A stretch of 64,000 nucleotides of DNA from assembly GCA_902727855.1 (NCBI GenBank), contig CACVAS010000020.1:62001-126000 (forward strand), read 5' to 3'. The notes beneath the pieces were generated by a model. That model was not told the DNA's origin, made no database searches, and saw only the letters and a list, made by a program, of their open reading frames with translations. Positions 1 through 8,317 of this stretch are shown one piece after another. This DNA is from an uncultured Sulfurovum sp. (GTDB lineage: Bacteria > Campylobacterota > Campylobacteria > Campylobacterales > Sulfurovaceae). The translations under genes and the position numbers were made by a program. The number at the start of each line of letters is the position of its first letter. Positions within the stretch are counted from its first letter, which is position 1.

Positions 1-80
1 ATCGTGTGATTTACGCTATTGAAGAAGAGATTGTGACAGTTGAAGTTGTTAAGGTGAAGCATCGTAAGGAAATCTCTTAA
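1..80 (+). CDS. RelE/ParE-family toxin, C-terminal end (partial)
   Basis: The window opens inside a reading frame (frame 3) that ends with TAA at 78-80. The 25 visible residues run RVIYAIEEE...KVKHRKEIS. A 'R-[VI]-[IV]-Y-x-I' strand followed by a V-rich strand and a terminal 'HRKE' is typical of the C-terminus of RelE/ParE-type mRNA-interferase toxins of type II toxin-antitoxin systems. The antitoxin gene should lie upstream, outside the window. The call rests on a short fragment, so the subfamily is open. Confidence 0.6.
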   Translation, partial: RVIYAIEEEIVTVEVVKVKHRKEIS

Positions 81-201
81 AACTATAAAGAGAATAAAGA
101 TATATATCCTACTTCTCCTCGCTTTTCAGCTCCAGCTGTAAAGCATCTATCAGTATCTTGAATGGAAAGAATATTTTTATAGGTTTATAAGACTGATAGG
201 A

Positions 202-224
202 GTTCAATAGCAGAGCTATTGAAC
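202..224. terminator. Perfect 10-bp hairpin, probable terminator between convergent genes
   Basis: GTTCAATAGC (202-211) and GCTATTGAAC (215-224) form a perfect 10-bp stem with a 3-nt loop. It lies in the gap between the rightward toxin gene and the leftward lipoprotein gene, where a bidirectional terminator is expected. There is no strong T-run after it, so a plain palindrome is possible. The rest of 81-349 is AT-rich and shows no convincing gene. Confidence 0.45.
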
Positions 225-349
225 CAGTAAATTTCTACATTATTCATATTGGAATTATCGGTATGAAGATAATCTGACCTACATATACCCAATCATCTTA
301 AACTTAGTACCCCTTACTGTTCCTTTATTATAACCGAAGAAAGATTTAT

Positions 350-853
350 TTACCACATAAAATTTATTGGTTTTAAATCTTTTACTAATTCTTTATATTT
401 TTTCTTTGCATTTATTAAAAACCTTCTATCTATATTTTGATCAATAGTCTGCGTATCTGTATCCAAAATACCATAATAGTATATTCCCCTTTTACTTATA
501 CTAATCCCTTTTGAATCAACAGTAATATAGCCATACCCAACTCCAGTATGACTATAACCTGCTGCACCTCTTAAAGTTGTATATACACCCATCTTAAATT
601 GACTTTGTGGCGTATCAATTTCTAGTGCAACTACATTATCATAAATACCTCTATAATTACATGCAGGAGGCATTTTACTCCAACTTTCAAACTGTAAATA
701 ATTAACCTTTTGCTTCCCTTTAATTCCCATCAAAACAATTGAACTATTATTAGTTAAATTAGACTTTGGCATTAATATATTATAGTTGGTCTTTGCACAC
801 CCCGTCATAATAGATATAATCCCTAAAAATAACAATATGTATATTCTTTTCAT
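350..853 (-). CDS. Hypothetical lipoprotein, 167 aa
   Basis: The N-terminus MKRIYILLFLG...SIMTGC is a lipoprotein signal peptide with a lipobox ending at Cys19, so the mature protein should be lipid-anchored in the envelope. The remainder is polar, with glycine-rich short strands (GVGYGYITV, KRGIYYYG) that suggest a small beta-rich domain. I do not recognise the family. It is followed by the palindrome at 202-224 and lies 19 bp downstream of hisD on the same strand, so it may be co-transcribed with hisD although no functional link is apparent. Confidence 0.7.
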   Translation of the reverse strand: MKRIYILLFLGIISIMTGCAKTNYNILMPKSNLTNNSSIVLMGIKGKQKVNYLQFESWSKMPPACNYRGIYDNVVALEIDTPQSQFKMGVYTTLRGAAGYSHTGVGYGYITVDSKGISISKRGIYYYGILDTDTQTIDQNIDRRFLINAKKKYKELVKDLKPINFMW

Positions 854-872
854 TCTATCCCCAATTCAATTT

Positions 873-2165
873 TTAATCTCTCAACCTAATTCGCACAGAT
901 TCCTCATGCGCAGTCAACCCTTCAGTATTGGCTATCAACGCACACTGCTCACCTATCTCCTCCATGCCTTTTTTAGACATAGAGATAATAGAAGATTTTT
1001 TCAAAAAGTGCTCTACACTCAGTGGTGAGTAGAACTTCGCTGTTCCACCTGTAGGTAGGGTGTGGTTAGGGCCTGCGACATAGTCACCTATAGGTTCAGG
1101 TGTGTTCTCACCTAAAAAGATAGCTCCTGCATGTTTAATGTCATCTAGTAATCCCATAGGGTCTTTTGTAATGACTTCTAAGTGTTCTGGCGCTATGTCA
1201 TTCATGAGTTCTATCGCTTCTTCCATGCTAGCGGTTACAATGATAGCTCCACGCTCTTCTATAGACTTTCTAGCTATCTCTTCACGGCTAAGCGTACCGA
1301 GATACTCTTCTACTTTATCACTAACCTTATTTGCAAGTTCATCATCAGTAGTGATGAGTATAGAAGATGCCATCTCATCATGCTCTGCTTGGCTTAGCAA
1401 GTCTATGGCAATGTAGTCTTCTCTTGCGCTCTCATCTGCTAATATACCTATCTCAGAAGGGCCTGCTATCATGTCTATGTTTACTTCTCCATAGACAAGT
1501 TTTTTTGCCGTTGCCACAAAGATATTACCAGGTCCTGTAATCACATCTACTTTAGGGATAGTCTCAGTACCATACGCCATCGCACCAATAGCAGATGCTC
1601 CACCTACTCTGTAGACTTGAGTCACTTTACAAAGGTGACATGCCGCAAGTAGAAGTTCATTAAGCTCATTGTCTGGTGCTGGGGTACATACAACTATCTC
1701 TTCTACACCTGCCACTTGTGCGGGAATCACATTCATAAGTAATGAACTAGGGTATGCTGCTTTACCTCCAGGGATGTAAAGACCTGCCCTATCGACTGCA
1801 GTCACTTTTTGCCCAAGTATCGTACCGTTTGCTTCTGTATCCATCCACGTTTTAGGCATAAGCTTTTGGTGGTAACTCTCTATACGGTCATATGCCAAGT
1901 GCAGTGCATCACGAAGTTGTGGGTCTATGTTATGATAGGCTTTTTCCATGTCATCTGTGCTGACAAGAAGTTCAGCATCTTCTTTTGGTTCCCATCTGTC
2001 AAACTTTGCTATCTGTGCTTTAAGTGCTGTATTACCTTCAGTTTGTATCTCTTTTAGTAAACCAGAGACGATGCTTGTTACACCCTCTATGTCCATCTTA
2101 CCACGTTCTAAAAGTTCAGCAAAGTTTGCTTCAAATGTGTCATCACTACTGTAAAATATCTTCAC
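873..2165 (-). CDS. hisD: Histidinol dehydrogenase
   Basis: This cytoplasmic zinc enzyme makes the last two oxidations of histidine synthesis, L-histidinol to L-histidine with two NAD+. The length of 430 aa matches the family. Diagnostic segments are GGASAIGAMAYGTETIP, the adjacent TGPGN, the metal ligands in SQAEHDEM, GDYVAGPNHTLPTGG and the C-terminal LTAHEES, and the catalytic APEHLE motif. The start is GTG at 2165-2163, preceded by AAGGAT. That GTG overlaps the TGA stop of the upstream PLP-enzyme gene as GTGA, indicating translational coupling. It stands apart from other his genes here. Confidence 0.96.
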   Translation of the reverse strand: MKIFYSSDDTFEANFAELLERGKMDIEGVTSIVSGLLKEIQTEGNTALKAQIAKFDRWEPKEDAELLVSTDDMEKAYHNIDPQLRDALHLAYDRIESYHQKLMPKTWMDTEANGTILGQKVTAVDRAGLYIPGGKAAYPSSLLMNVIPAQVAGVEEIVVCTPAPDNELNELLLAACHLCKVTQVYRVGGASAIGAMAYGTETIPKVDVITGPGNIFVATAKKLVYGEVNIDMIAGPSEIGILADESAREDYIAIDLLSQAEHDEMASSILITTDDELANKVSDKVEEYLGTLSREEIARKSIEERGAIIVTASMEEAIELMNDIAPEHLEVITKDPMGLLDDIKHAGAIFLGENTPEPIGDYVAGPNHTLPTGGTAKFYSPLSVEHFLKKSSIISMSKKGMEEIGEQCALIANTEGLTAHEESVRIRLRD

Positions 2166-3073
2166 AATATATCCTTATATTTTCTTTCATATCTTGGGAG
2201 CATACTTTCATTACCTAACACACCACCTTGATGTATGTAGAGTATAGGTTTAGAAAAAACCTCAGGATGTGCAAGTAAAGTTCGCCACCCTAAAGGATCA
2301 TAAAGGAGGTCAAAGACCACTCCCGTTTGTTGTTGTAATTTTAGCCAAATTTTGTAGTTTTCTCTATAAAGTTTTCCAAAATGATGTTTTTTAGATAAAG
2401 ATATAATAGTTGGATGAAGACTCTCCTCCTCTTCTAGTTCAAAAAACTGCTTTTTAAGATAGTCTGTATCTCCAACACAAGGGTTTGTATAGACTCTATT
2501 ATCTGGCAAGTGTTTCTGTAAAAAAAGTGCTGTAGTTCCTGTACCTGAAGGAAGAAAAATATTGAGTTCTTCTACATCATGTTCTTCTTGCCATTGTATG
2601 ATTTCCTGTGCAAGTATTTGTATGCCATACTCCGCTTCTTTCTGTCGTCCACCCTCTTCTATAAACAGTATATTATCTTCCTCTTCCATTCCCTTCGACA
2701 AGCTCAGGGAACACTCAGACAATGATGGTGACTGAGCCTGTCGAAGTCTCATACCGTTATTAAGTGCCGCTTTATAGTTACCATGAGGGCTGTCTTTCAA
2801 ATACGCTGCCACATGGTCTACAAAATACTCAAACTCCCAGCCCTTCATTTTTGCAAGTACAGAAAGCGAATACATCGCATTAGACTGTGCAGACCCATAG
2901 GAGACAAGTTTATTGATAGCTGGAAAATCATTTTGAAGGAAGTAATAAAACTTACGCGCTTTATTACCAGAAAAGTCTGGATGAAGTAAATCATCTCTTT
3001 TAAGATAAAAATTTTGATTTTTAAACGTTATAGTTTGAATAGGAGAAGAATTTAATAACATAAGCTCGTCCAT
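2162..3073 (-). CDS. PLP-dependent ACC deaminase / D-cysteine desulfhydrase-like enzyme
   Basis: The 303-aa protein belongs to the fold-type II PLP enzymes. FSGNKARKF near residues 34-42 carries the Schiff-base lysine in the SGNK motif, SYGSAQSNAM is the phosphate/substrate loop region, and PSGTGTTALF is the glycine-rich phosphate-binding loop. The substrate (ACC, D-cysteine or another amino acid) cannot be told from sequence. Residues about 109-128 (RLRQAQSP...LSLSKG) are encoded by a palindromic repeat inserted in frame. The gene overlaps hisD by 4 nt. No clear Shine-Dalgarno is visible; a CACAC/GTGTG hairpin sits 5 nt upstream of the ATG. Confidence 0.8.
   Translation of the reverse strand: MDELMLLNSSPIQTITFKNQNFYLKRDDLLHPDFSGNKARKFYYFLQNDFPAINKLVSYGSAQSNAMYSLSVLAKMKGWEFEYFVDHVAAYLKDSPHGNYKAALNNGMRLRQAQSPSLSECSLSLSKGMEEEDNILFIEEGGRQKEAEYGIQILAQEIIQWQEEHDVEELNIFLPSGTGTTALFLQKHLPDNRVYTNPCVGDTDYLKKQFFELEEEESLHPTIISLSKKHHFGKLYRENYKIWLKLQQQTGVVFDLLYDPLGWRTLLAHPEVFSKPILYIHQGGVLGNESMLPRYERKYKDIL
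2691..2749. repeat. Palindromic repeat (REP-like) inside the PLP-enzyme gene
   Basis: The arms CCCTTCGACAAGCTCAGGGA (2691-2710) and ACTGAGCCTGTCGAAGTC (2731-2748) are inverted copies of CTTCGACARGCTCAG separated by about 20 bp. The same core occurs in an intergenic palindrome at 24259-24316. Here it lies in the coding sequence and is read through in frame, giving the peptide signature LSLSKG. This is an interspersed repeat tolerated in a protein, comparable in kind to coding palindromic elements of Rickettsia. Confidence 0.85.
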
Positions 3074-3077
3074 TAAT

Positions 3078-3150
3078 CACACGAAGTGTGCCTGTCTCTC
3101 TGAACGACCTTGAAAGCGCAGCGATTCGAGAAGAGAGACGATTTTTTTGT
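3078..3150. repeat. Structured intergenic element: two hairpins and a T-run
   Basis: The 158-bp gap upstream of the PLP-enzyme gene holds CACAC-GAA-GTGTG (3078-3090) and a longer stem, GTCTCTCT (3094-3101) with AGAGAGAC (3132-3139), followed on the plus strand by GATTTTTTT. Read rightward it resembles an intrinsic terminator. Read leftward it would be a folded 5' leader of the PLP-enzyme gene. It may be a repeat element, but no second copy is seen in the window. Confidence 0.5.
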
Positions 3151-3231
3151 TTCGTTTTTTTCTAAAAAAAATGAAAGGGAACAACGCCGCAATCTATAAA
3201 AGAGGAAAGTTACTAAAAAAAAGAAAATATA

Positions 3232-4305
3232 TTAATTCCGTCCAATACAATTCAAGTCATCAAAAGCCTTCTCAAGTCTCTCAACCATAGAAACCTCCGC
3301 AGCACGTATCCATTTACGAGGATCATAATGAGACTTATTTGGCTTATCTTCACCATCAGGGTTACCAATTTGTCCTTGCAAATAATCTTTATGTTCTGCA
3401 ACATAACCTCTCACACCATCCCAAAATGCCCATTGAGTATCGGTATCTATATTCATCTTTACTGCACCGTATGAGATAGCTTCTCTTATATCTGCTAACT
3501 CAGATCCAGACCCACCATGAAAAACAAAATCGACAGGTTTTTCACCAGTATTGTATTTCTCTTCTATAAATTTTTGAGAGTTATCTAGTATTTTTGGTGT
3601 TAAACTTACATTCCCTGGTTTATAGACACCATGTACATTACCAAATGACGCAGCTATGGTAAAGTTTGGAGAGACTTTCATAAGCTCTTCATACGCATAC
3701 GCTACTTCTTCTGGTTGTGTGTAGAGCAATGCGTTATCGATGTCAGTATTATCTACACCATCTTCTTCCCCACCTGTAACACCTAACTCTATTTCTAATG
3801 TCATGCCTATTTTAGCCATACGTTCAAGGTAAATTTTACACGTAGTGATGTTCTCTTCTATAGGCTCTTCAGAAAGGTCTATCATATGTGAAGAGAAGAG
3901 TGGTACACCATGTGCTTCAAAATGTGACTCACTCGCATCTAACAATGCATCTATCCATGAAAGTAACTTTCTTGCTGCATGATCTGTGTGAAGTACTACC
4001 GGTACACCATATGCTTTAGCTACGGTATGTACATGCCGTGCACCAGATATACTTCCAAGTATTGCTGCCTCTTCTGAAGGTAATCCTTTACCAGCATAGT
4101 ATGCTCCCCCACCATTTGAAAACTGAACAATCACTGGCGAATCTACTTTTTTTGCCGCTTCTAACACAGCATTGATAGAAGATGTACTCACCACATTTAC
4201 CGCAGGTAATGCAAACCCTTCATCTTTAGCCACTTTCAATAATTTTTGAAGATTCTCACCTGTTACAACACCCGCATCTACTACATCTAAAACTTTTTTT
4301 GACAT
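3232..4305 (-). CDS. fba: Fructose-bisphosphate aldolase, class II
   Basis: This zinc-dependent aldolase interconverts fructose-1,6-bisphosphate with DHAP and glyceraldehyde-3-phosphate in glycolysis/gluconeogenesis. LHTDHA holds the catalytic Asp and a zinc His, and VFHGGSGS is the second metal/phosphate region. At 357 aa it fits class IIA enzymes. The reading frame also has a TTG codon directly before the ATG; the ATG at 4305 follows AGGGAA at good spacing and is preferred. It closes a leftward run that begins with peb4, a neighbourhood known from Campylobacter, but here two extra genes lie between. Confidence 0.95.
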   Translation of the reverse strand: MSKKVLDVVDAGVVTGENLQKLLKVAKDEGFALPAVNVVSTSSINAVLEAAKKVDSPVIVQFSNGGGAYYAGKGLPSEEAAILGSISGARHVHTVAKAYGVPVVLHTDHAARKLLSWIDALLDASESHFEAHGVPLFSSHMIDLSEEPIEENITTCKIYLERMAKIGMTLEIELGVTGGEEDGVDNTDIDNALLYTQPEEVAYAYEELMKVSPNFTIAASFGNVHGVYKPGNVSLTPKILDNSQKFIEEKYNTGEKPVDFVFHGGSGSELADIREAISYGAVKMNIDTDTQWAFWDGVRGYVAEHKDYLQGQIGNPDGEDKPNKSHYDPRKWIRAAEVSMVERLEKAFDDLNCIGRN

Positions 4306-4316
4306 CAATTTCCCTA

Positions 4317-4808
4317 TTATTTGAGTTTAATTTTAGCTTTTTTCATGACACTGCTTATCACTTTTTCTTGTGCCAATTGCATTTTTAAACTGCCTTTTAT
4401 TTTAGAAAATGGAGGTATTTTTTCTTTACCCTTCATCTTTTTTGATGCATTTAGCATTTTATTATAGGCCTTTTTTGCTTCCTTATCAGATATTTTAACC
4501 TTAGCCATTTTTTTCTGCATCCAAAAACCAGAAAGTGCTGTCTGCTTTTCTTTTTGTGTCAACTCTTTACTGGCTACATATGCAACTAATTTTGAAGGTG
4601 CCATCATCTCTATGAGTTGTTGTTTTCCATCTTTTGGTAAAGTTTTCCAAGTTTTTTCACCTTTAGTCAATACCTTTAATGCTTTATTAGCATCTGCTAC
4701 TGTAATTTTTAATCCATTCACTGTTGCAGCTGTTTTTGCGGACAATTGTGCCGTCATTAACGTAAATCCTAATAGGACTACTAATAAAGCTTTATGTATA
4801 TTTATCAT
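4317..4808 (-). CDS. Exported PEB4/SurA-N-like protein without PPIase domain, 163 aa
   Basis: A signal peptide (MINIHKALLVVLLGFTLMTA) is followed by AATVNGLKITVADANKAL, matching the start of the neighbouring PEB4 protein (LATVNGKNITKQEAETF). The rest is Lys-rich and helical. No parvulin (rotamase) domain is present; the protein ends where PEB4 continues into it. It is probably a periplasmic chaperone-like fragment of the SurA/PEB4 N-terminal domain. The start at 4808 is chosen because AAGGAAATAG precedes it and the longer frame overlaps the upstream gene. It lies 11 bp before fba. Confidence 0.75.
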   Translation of the reverse strand: MINIHKALLVVLLGFTLMTAQLSAKTAATVNGLKITVADANKALKVLTKGEKTWKTLPKDGKQQLIEMMAPSKLVAYVASKELTQKEKQTALSGFWMQKKMAKVKISDKEAKKAYNKMLNASKKMKGKEKIPPFSKIKGSLKMQLAQEKVISSVMKKAKIKLK

Positions 4809-4821
4809 TCTATTTCCTTTT

Positions 4822-5664
4822 TCATTTTGCTTCAGATGAAATATTATTATCATCATAAAAAATTGTGATGTTAATATCTTTTGTTATGTTATTCATAATT
4901 TTATTTTCAATAATTTCATTCTTCAATTTTTGACCAATACTCATATATTGTGGGATAACTGCTTGAGGGTTATTGGCCAATGTTTGTTTTTTCTTATATT
5001 CATACAATGTTAGCATCTCATCACTACTTACATCAATGGTTTTTCTTTGCTTTTCAAGCCACATTTGCTTAAAAATTTCATCTTTTTCCATTTGCGTAAT
5101 ATCCATAGAGACATTAGTATTTATAACAAAAGATCTTGCTAAGTCATTGACCAAGGCAAATCGTTGATTTTCATCAAGTCTATCAAAGTCTTTCAACTGA
5201 CCAGAAGTTACTTCTTTTAAATAAGTATCAGCATCTTTTTTATATATATTTTCACCATCAACAGTTGCTATCACTGCAGTAGGTTTTCTACTCTTAAAAT
5301 ATTTAGCTTTATAGATGTTCTGTAAATCTTTTAAGATGAGAAGTCGTTGTTCACGCGGCAAAAAGTCAATATCTGTTATCTTGCCTTTAGTCACTTTTTT
5401 TACATATTTGTCTGCCTCTTTTTTATAAACAGGCTTGTTTTCTTCATAGTGTCCTATAATTGCACTACCAGGACGTGTCTTTTTAGCTACTTTTTTGGGT
5501 GCTACCCTTTTAGGTTTGCCATTAATATTAATGCCATTGAGGTTGACCATTCCCGTAGAGTCATTTTCAGACATAATATTGCTTAAAGAGTTTTTTAGTG
5601 CGTCTGCCTGTAGACCATGTGTTAAACACATAGTAACGACAGATACGGTAAGAATTTTTTTCAT
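4822..5664 (-). CDS. Exported SurA/PEB4-N-like protein with duplicated module, 280 aa
   Basis: MKKILTVSVVTMCLTHGLQA is a signal peptide. Two related modules follow: one with HYEENKPVYKKEADKYVKKV..LPREQRLLILKDL, and a second with ATVDGENIYKKDADTYLKEV..LDENQRFALVNDL. Both resemble the N-terminal 'ATVNG...' unit of the adjacent PEB4 protein. A helical C-terminal part follows, and no parvulin domain is present. It is probably a periplasmic, chaperone-like protein arising by duplication of the PEB4 substrate-binding module. The frame could start five codons upstream (MFLNN), inside the 3' end of peb4; MKK is preferred as the natural signal-peptide start. Confidence 0.72.
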   Translation of the reverse strand: MKKILTVSVVTMCLTHGLQADALKNSLSNIMSENDSTGMVNLNGININGKPKRVAPKKVAKKTRPGSAIIGHYEENKPVYKKEADKYVKKVTKGKITDIDFLPREQRLLILKDLQNIYKAKYFKSRKPTAVIATVDGENIYKKDADTYLKEVTSGQLKDFDRLDENQRFALVNDLARSFVINTNVSMDITQMEKDEIFKQMWLEKQRKTIDVSSDEMLTLYEYKKKQTLANNPQAVIPQYMSIGQKLKNEIIENKIMNNITKDINITIFYDDNNISSEAK

Positions 5665-5665
5665 A

Positions 5666-6511
5666 TTATTTAGAAACATTTGCCTCAGAAGATGGCATAA
5701 CTATTGTTGCTTTACTTTTAAGCTCTTTTGCCATTTCGGTTATTTTTGCTCCAAACTGTTGTTGCTTAAGCGATGTAATTATTTTCTCTTTCACTGTATC
5801 ATATGCTGTTGCTTTGGCTGCATTTTTTGATTCTAAATAAATAACATGATAGCCAAACTGTGTTTTTACTGGTGCAGTCGTTGATGATCCTACTTCTAGT
5901 TCCCAAACAGCTTTTGAAAACTCTGGTACCATTTGTCCTTTACTAAAAACCCCTAAGTCTCCACCTTTTGGTCCTGAAGGTCCTGTAGATTTTGCTTTTG
6001 CTAATTCAATAAATTTTGTTTTGAGCTCTTCACCTTTAAGTGCTTTCAACTCTCCAATGATACTTGTAGCTTCACTCTCTTCTTTCACTAAAATATGTCT
6101 TGCGTGTACAGACTCTTTTTGCATAAAGTTTGCTTCATTTTTAGTGTAGAAATCTTTTGCTTCACTGTCGCTTACTACAACATTATCCATCTGTTCTTTC
6201 ATCCACATATTTACAAGAAGCTCTTCTTTGATTTTCTCCATGTTACGTGTAAACTCAGGCTTTTTTTCAATTCCTTCTTTGGCTGCCAACTCTGTGAAAA
6301 GTACCTTTTCAACCAAACGTTCTACTATGATCTTTTTTTGCTCATCATTTAAGTCAGCAAAGTGCGCTTGTGGCTGTGATGCATTTACAAATGTTTCTGC
6401 CTCTTGTTTCGTAATGTTTTTACCATTAACCGTAGCCAATATATCTGATGCAGTCACTGCTGTAGCCATCAGGGCAACAGACAATAGTGAAGTTTTTGCT
6501 AGTTTTAACAT
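5666..6511 (-). CDS. peb4: Peptidyl-prolyl cis-trans isomerase, PEB4/Cbf2 type
   Basis: This is a periplasmic SurA-like chaperone for outer-membrane proteins. A signal peptide (about residues 1-21) is followed by the N-terminal module (LATVNGKNITKQEAETF) and helices, then a parvulin domain at about 135-232 with HARHILVK, GPSGPKGGDLGVF, MVPEFSKAVW and QFGYHVIYLE, the full set of rotamase landmarks. The length of 281 aa matches Campylobacter PEB4. It heads a leftward operon with two shortened paralogues and fba. The ATG is preceded by AAGGAT, and the 113-bp gap to nth holds divergent promoters. Confidence 0.92.
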   Translation of the reverse strand: MLKLAKTSLLSVALMATAVTASDILATVNGKNITKQEAETFVNASQPQAHFADLNDEQKKIIVERLVEKVLFTELAAKEGIEKKPEFTRNMEKIKEELLVNMWMKEQMDNVVVSDSEAKDFYTKNEANFMQKESVHARHILVKEESEATSIIGELKALKGEELKTKFIELAKAKSTGPSGPKGGDLGVFSKGQMVPEFSKAVWELEVGSSTTAPVKTQFGYHVIYLESKNAAKATAYDTVKEKIITSLKQQQFGAKITEMAKELKSKATIVMPSSEANVSK

Positions 6512-6624
6512 GCTTTAAAATCCTTATGTAATTAATATTAAAAAGAAGTATAACCCTCTTGGGTAAATCAATCATTAATATGGTAATATTTTAGTCTTAT
6601 TCTATTTAAGGCAAGGTATAAGTC

Positions 6625-7275
6625 ATGGCGAAAATTAAAAAAGCAACAAAAAAAGAGATTGATGAGATAAAAAATCTCTTTTTGCACCACTATCCGGATT
6701 CTCTGACTGAACTTAACTATACAAATCTTTATGAACTTCTTATTGCCGTCATGCTTTCTGCACAATGTACAGATAAGCGTGTGAACATTATAAGCCCTGC
6801 ACTGTTTGAAAAATACCCTAACCCTATTGCTTTAGCCAATGCTGATTTAGAAGAGGTAAAGTCTTACCTCAACACCTGTTCTTTTTTTAATAACAAAGCC
6901 AAAAATCTGATTAAAATGGCACAGTCTGTCATCGAAAACTATGAGGGTGAAGTACCACTAGAACGTGATGAACTTGTCAAACTTGCAGGTGTAGGACAAA
7001 AAACAGCTAATGTCGTCATGATAGAATACGCAGGAGCTAACCTCATGGCTGTAGACACCCATGTCTATAGGGTAGCCCATCGTTTAGGACTTAGTGATAC
7101 TAAAACAGCCATAAAATGTGAAGAGGAACTCAGTAAGAAATTTAAAACCGACTTACATTTACTTCATCAAGCAATGGTGCTTTTTGGACGATATAGATGT
7201 AAAGCCGTAAAACCTGAGTGTGAAGGGTGCTTCATGGAAGCACACTGTAAAACCACACAAACTTTTAAAGTTTAG
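6625..7275 (+). CDS. nth: Endonuclease III
   Basis: This base-excision-repair DNA glycosylase/AP lyase acts on oxidised pyrimidines. The helix-hairpin-helix LAGVGQKTANVVM carries the catalytic Lys, AVDTHVYRVAHRLG carries the catalytic Asp, and the C-terminal [4Fe-4S] site has the classic C-x6-C-x2-C-x5-C spacing (CKAVKPEC..C.....C). At 216 aa it is full length. Its stop abuts the stop of ppk2 on the other strand. It is transcribed divergently from peb4. Confidence 0.96.
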   Translation: MAKIKKATKKEIDEIKNLFLHHYPDSLTELNYTNLYELLIAVMLSAQCTDKRVNIISPALFEKYPNPIALANADLEEVKSYLNTCSFFNNKAKNLIKMAQSVIENYEGEVPLERDELVKLAGVGQKTANVVMIEYAGANLMAVDTHVYRVAHRLGLSDTKTAIKCEEELSKKFKTDLHLLHQAMVLFGRYRCKAVKPECEGCFMEAHCKTTQTFKV

Positions 7276-8180
7276 CCTTCTGAGTGAGACTTTCTATGGT
7301 AACGTTCTACCACATCTGGATCATGATGTAAGTTTATATTGGCTTCATCTTTACCTTCATAATCTAACTGAGAAAGTACATAACGGATAGATTCTAACCT
7401 TGCAGTCTTTTTGTCATTACTATTGACAATGACCCAAGGTGCATAACTTGTATGTGAACGGCTAAACATCTCTTCTTTATAAAAAGTCACCTTATCCCAC
7501 ATCTCTTGGGCTTTTTGATCTACAGGACTTAACTTCCAGTGTTTAAGCGGGTTAGTCATACGCTCTTTAAATCTTTTTTGTTGGTTCTCTTTTGTAATGG
7601 AATACCATAGTTTAATCAAAATAATACCATCATCTACCAATGCATGCTCAATCTCAGGAACTTCTCTCATAAACTTTTGATACTGCTCTTCAGTACAAAA
7701 ATTAAATACTGGTTCAACAATCGCACGGTTATACCATGATCTATCAAAGAAAGTTATCTCACCTGGGTTTGGAAGATGTTGAAAGTACCGTTGAAAATAA
7801 AATTGTCCCGTCTCTACTTCAGTTGGTTTTTGTAAAGCTACCACTCTAAATTTTCTAGGATTTAAGTATTGGGTAAAACGCTTAATTGATCCACCTTTAC
7901 CCGCTGCATCACGCCCTTCAAAGATAATCATTACACGTTTATTGTTTTCATAAACCCAATTTTGTAATTTAATAAGCTCAACTTGTAATGCTTTGAGTTC
8001 ATTTTCATACTCTACATTACGTGTTATCTTGGCGAGTCTCTTTTTACCCATTAACTGAGATAAACCACTTTTTGTTTTTAATAGATGGATATTCTCTTCA
8101 AGTTCATTTAAAATTTTTTTAGCTTTTTTATCGTCTAGCTCTTTTTTTAAATATTCTATATCCTCAAATATCGTTTTCAT
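7272..8180 (-). CDS. ppk2: Polyphosphate kinase 2 family protein
   Basis: PPK2 enzymes phosphorylate nucleoside mono- or diphosphates with polyphosphate. The P-loop FEGRDAAGKGGSIKRF is at about residues 88-103, and the Walker B-like FDRSWYNRA follows near 145. The lid-region segment ends with WVIVNSNDKKTARLE. At 302 aa it is a single-domain form. Whether it prefers GDP/ADP or AMP cannot be settled by eye. It is apparently monocistronic and convergent with nth. Confidence 0.92.
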   Translation of the reverse strand: MKTIFEDIEYLKKELDDKKAKKILNELEENIHLLKTKSGLSQLMGKKRLAKITRNVEYENELKALQVELIKLQNWVYENNKRVMIIFEGRDAAGKGGSIKRFTQYLNPRKFRVVALQKPTEVETGQFYFQRYFQHLPNPGEITFFDRSWYNRAIVEPVFNFCTEEQYQKFMREVPEIEHALVDDGIILIKLWYSITKENQQKRFKERMTNPLKHWKLSPVDQKAQEMWDKVTFYKEEMFSRSHTSYAPWVIVNSNDKKTARLESIRYVLSQLDYEGKDEANINLHHDPDVVERYHRKSHSEG

Positions 8181-8317
8181 TTTTCTCCTTAATTTCTTTA
8201 TTCATACATACTTTTATTTTACCACTAATTTTGTATATTGATGTTTATAAACATTAATCAATAATAAGTTTTTTCTATAAAAAACATGATTAATGATAAA
8301 TAAATGTAAACTTATTT

